Position numbers and translations under genes: made by a program
The notes under the pieces: generated by a model
What the model was told of the DNA's origin: nothing
Database searches by the model: none
The model's input: the letters and a program-made list of their open reading frames with translations, nothing else
Part shown: in pieces, positions 4,434 to 5,596 of the stretch
Numbering within the stretch: the first letter of the stretch is position 1
Layout: the number at the start of each line of letters is the position of its first letter
Origin: Desulfocarbo sp964620595
GTDB lineage: Bacteria > Desulfobacterota > Desulfarculia > Desulfarculales > Desulfarculaceae
DNA length: 5,596 nt
Direction of reading: 5' to 3'
Assembly (NCBI GenBank): GCA_964620595.1
Contig: CAZUHP010000103.1
Coordinates: 1-5,596, forward strand

Positions 4434-5596
4434 ATGACCGACAAGGAACTCATAGCGCTGTTGGAAAAGGCCACCGGCCTCAGCCTGAACGAGCAGGAGA
4501 TCAAGTCCCTCATCGACGAGCGCCTGGCCGGGATGCTCTCCGCGGCCAGGGTCAAGACCGTCTCCCTGGGCGAGGAGACGCCCGGCCCGGCCCTGGGCCT
4601 CAGCCGCTATCTGGGCGAGGTGCGCCGCCTGGGCATGGGGCAGGCGCCGCGCTTCGTGGAGGCCGACCAGATGGTGCGCGCCGCGGTCCCGGCCCTGAAG
4701 GAAAAGCCCGCCAGCAAGGTGAAGGACCTGCGCGAGGGAGCCACCACCGCCGGCGGCTACCTGGTGCCGGTGGAGCAGGCCGCCGAGGTACTGAACCTGG
4801 TGAACAACTACAGCGCGGTGAAGGGGCTCTGCCGCCAGGTGCCCATGAAGGCCCACCAGATCACCTTCCCCACGGTCAGCGGGGGGCTCACCGCCTACTG
4901 GGTGCCCGAGGCCGGCGACACCGAGGGCGTGGTGCCCGACGGCAGCCACCAGGCCGACGGCGAGAAGCCCCGCTCGGACGCCGCCTTCGGCCAACTGGCC
5001 ATCACCGCCCACGTGCTGGCAGTGAAGGTGGTGGTGAGCAACCAGCTCCTGGACGATTCGGACCCCGGGGTGGACCAGGTGTTGCAGAACCTCTTTGCCG
5101 AGACCATCGGCAGCGCCTTCGACGTGGCCGCCCTGCGCGGGGCCGGCACCGCCCTGGACCCCATCAGCGGCCTGGCCGAACGCATCACCACCAACGCCCT
5201 CAGCGTGGACAGCGGCTTTGACTACCAGGACCTGGCCCGCCTGATCTACGCGGTGTACGAGAACGCGCCCCACGCGGCCCAGGTGCCCGTGCTGGGCCAC
5301 CCCAAGGCCGAGAGGCTGCTCATGACCATGAAGGACGCGGACGACAATTTCATCTTCCGCCGTCCCGGCCAGGCCCAGAACGAGGGCGACTCCCGGCCCC
5401 GGGTGCTGGGCGAGCCCTTTGTGCGCGACCCCAACATCCTCACCAACCTGGGCGCGGACGGCGATGAGACCCGGCTCTTTGCCGGCGATTTCGCGGGCAG
5501 CGCCCTGGTGGGCGTGCGCTCGGGCCTGGTGGTCAAGACCAACCCCTGGGCCGAGCCCTACTTCTCCTACAACCAGACCGCGTTCCTGGCCGAGGT
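4434..5596 (+). CDS. HK97-fold major capsid protein (3' end outside window)
   Basis: The frame is open from the ATG to the right edge, giving 387 full codons plus two bases of a Val codon. It matches Phage_capsid (PF05065). Residues 1 to about 100 are charged and helical (DKELIALLEKATGL, EIKSLIDERLAGML), as expected of the delta domain that scaffolds assembly and is then cleaved. The mature fold seems to begin near GATTAGGYLVPVEQA (102-116). The E-loop region spans about AYWVPEAGD to KPRSDAAFGQL (154-188), followed by VVSNQLLDDSDPG (200-212), the long spine helix (214-235) and GTALDPISGL (238-247). The strand-rich ending is LFAGDFAGSALVGVRSGL (348-365) and QTAFLAE (381-387). In this family only a few to some tens of residues normally follow QTAFLAE, so little is missing. 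The E-loop looks longer than usual. No separate scaffold gene is present, consistent with the delta-domain strategy. Confidence 0.95.
   Translation, partial: MTDKELIALLEKATGLSLNEQEIKSLIDERLAGMLSAARVKTVSLGEETPGPALGLSRYLGEVRRLGMGQAPRFVEADQMVRAAVPALKEKPASKVKDLREGATTAGGYLVPVEQAAEVLNLVNNYSAVKGLCRQVPMKAHQITFPTVSGGLTAYWVPEAGDTEGVVPDGSHQADGEKPRSDAAFGQLAITAHVLAVKVVVSNQLLDDSDPGVDQVLQNLFAETIGSAFDVAALRGAGTALDPISGLAERITTNALSVDSGFDYQDLARLIYAVYENAPHAAQVPVLGHPKAERLLMTMKDADDNFIFRRPGQAQNEGDSRPRVLGEPFVRDPNILTNLGADGDETRLFAGDFAGSALVGVRSGLVVKTNPWAEPYFSYNQTAFLAE

Noticed and set aside
3678..5300. Second long minus-strand open frame (540 codons) across the protease and capsid genes.
   Set aside because: It has the same His/Gly/Gln/Ala-rich low-complexity composition, is antisense to recognised protease and capsid genes, and is best explained by codon bias on the plus strand.
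1..5596. CRISPR arrays, tRNA or rRNA genes, insertion sequences, integrase or attachment sites, and defence or toxin genes.
   Set aside because: I scanned both strands by eye and saw no spaced direct repeats, cloverleaf-like sequence, transposase motif or other such gene. The window is almost fully occupied by packaging and head genes.

Overview
The window is very GC rich, with almost every third codon position G or C. It carries one continuous plus-strand block of tailed-phage (Caudoviricetes) head genes. I read it as part of a prophage or free phage of the HK97 capsid lineage. The base composition and clean Shine-Dalgarno sites point to a GC-rich bacterial host. A Desulfobacterota-type (deltaproteobacterial) or similar host would fit, but no taxonomic marker gene is present, so that is only an impression. 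No integrase, repressor, attachment site, tRNA, CRISPR array or insertion sequence is visible.

Layout, left to right. Bases 1-75 are the hydrophobic tail of a gene that starts outside the window. Two small genes follow: a 79-aa predicted coiled-coil protein (115-354) and a 125-aa helical protein (351-728). They overlap each other by ATGA. The second overlaps the 490-aa large terminase gene (728-2200) by one base, so the three look translationally coupled. A 75-base gap with a C-rich tandem repeat (five 9-bp units) separates the terminase from the 493-aa HK97-type portal (2276-3757). Next come a 207-aa S78 prohead protease (3768-4391) and an HK97-fold major capsid protein (4434 to the right edge, missing its last residues).

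Together these genes encode the DNA-packaging motor (terminase, with the 125-aa protein as an unproven small-subunit candidate), the portal ring through which DNA enters, the protease that matures the prohead, and the shell protein. No separate scaffold gene is seen. The roughly 100-residue helical N-terminus of the capsid protein probably acts as the scaffolding delta domain removed by the protease.

The core is a familiar system, and I see no strong case for a wholly new one. The points most worth a second look are the period-9 C tract between terminase and portal (a potential G-quadruplex on the minus strand, or a C-rich, G-poor RNA), the portal's C-terminal extension joined by a duplicated Ala/Pro linker, a possible insertion in the capsid E-loop, and the unidentified small genes before the terminase.
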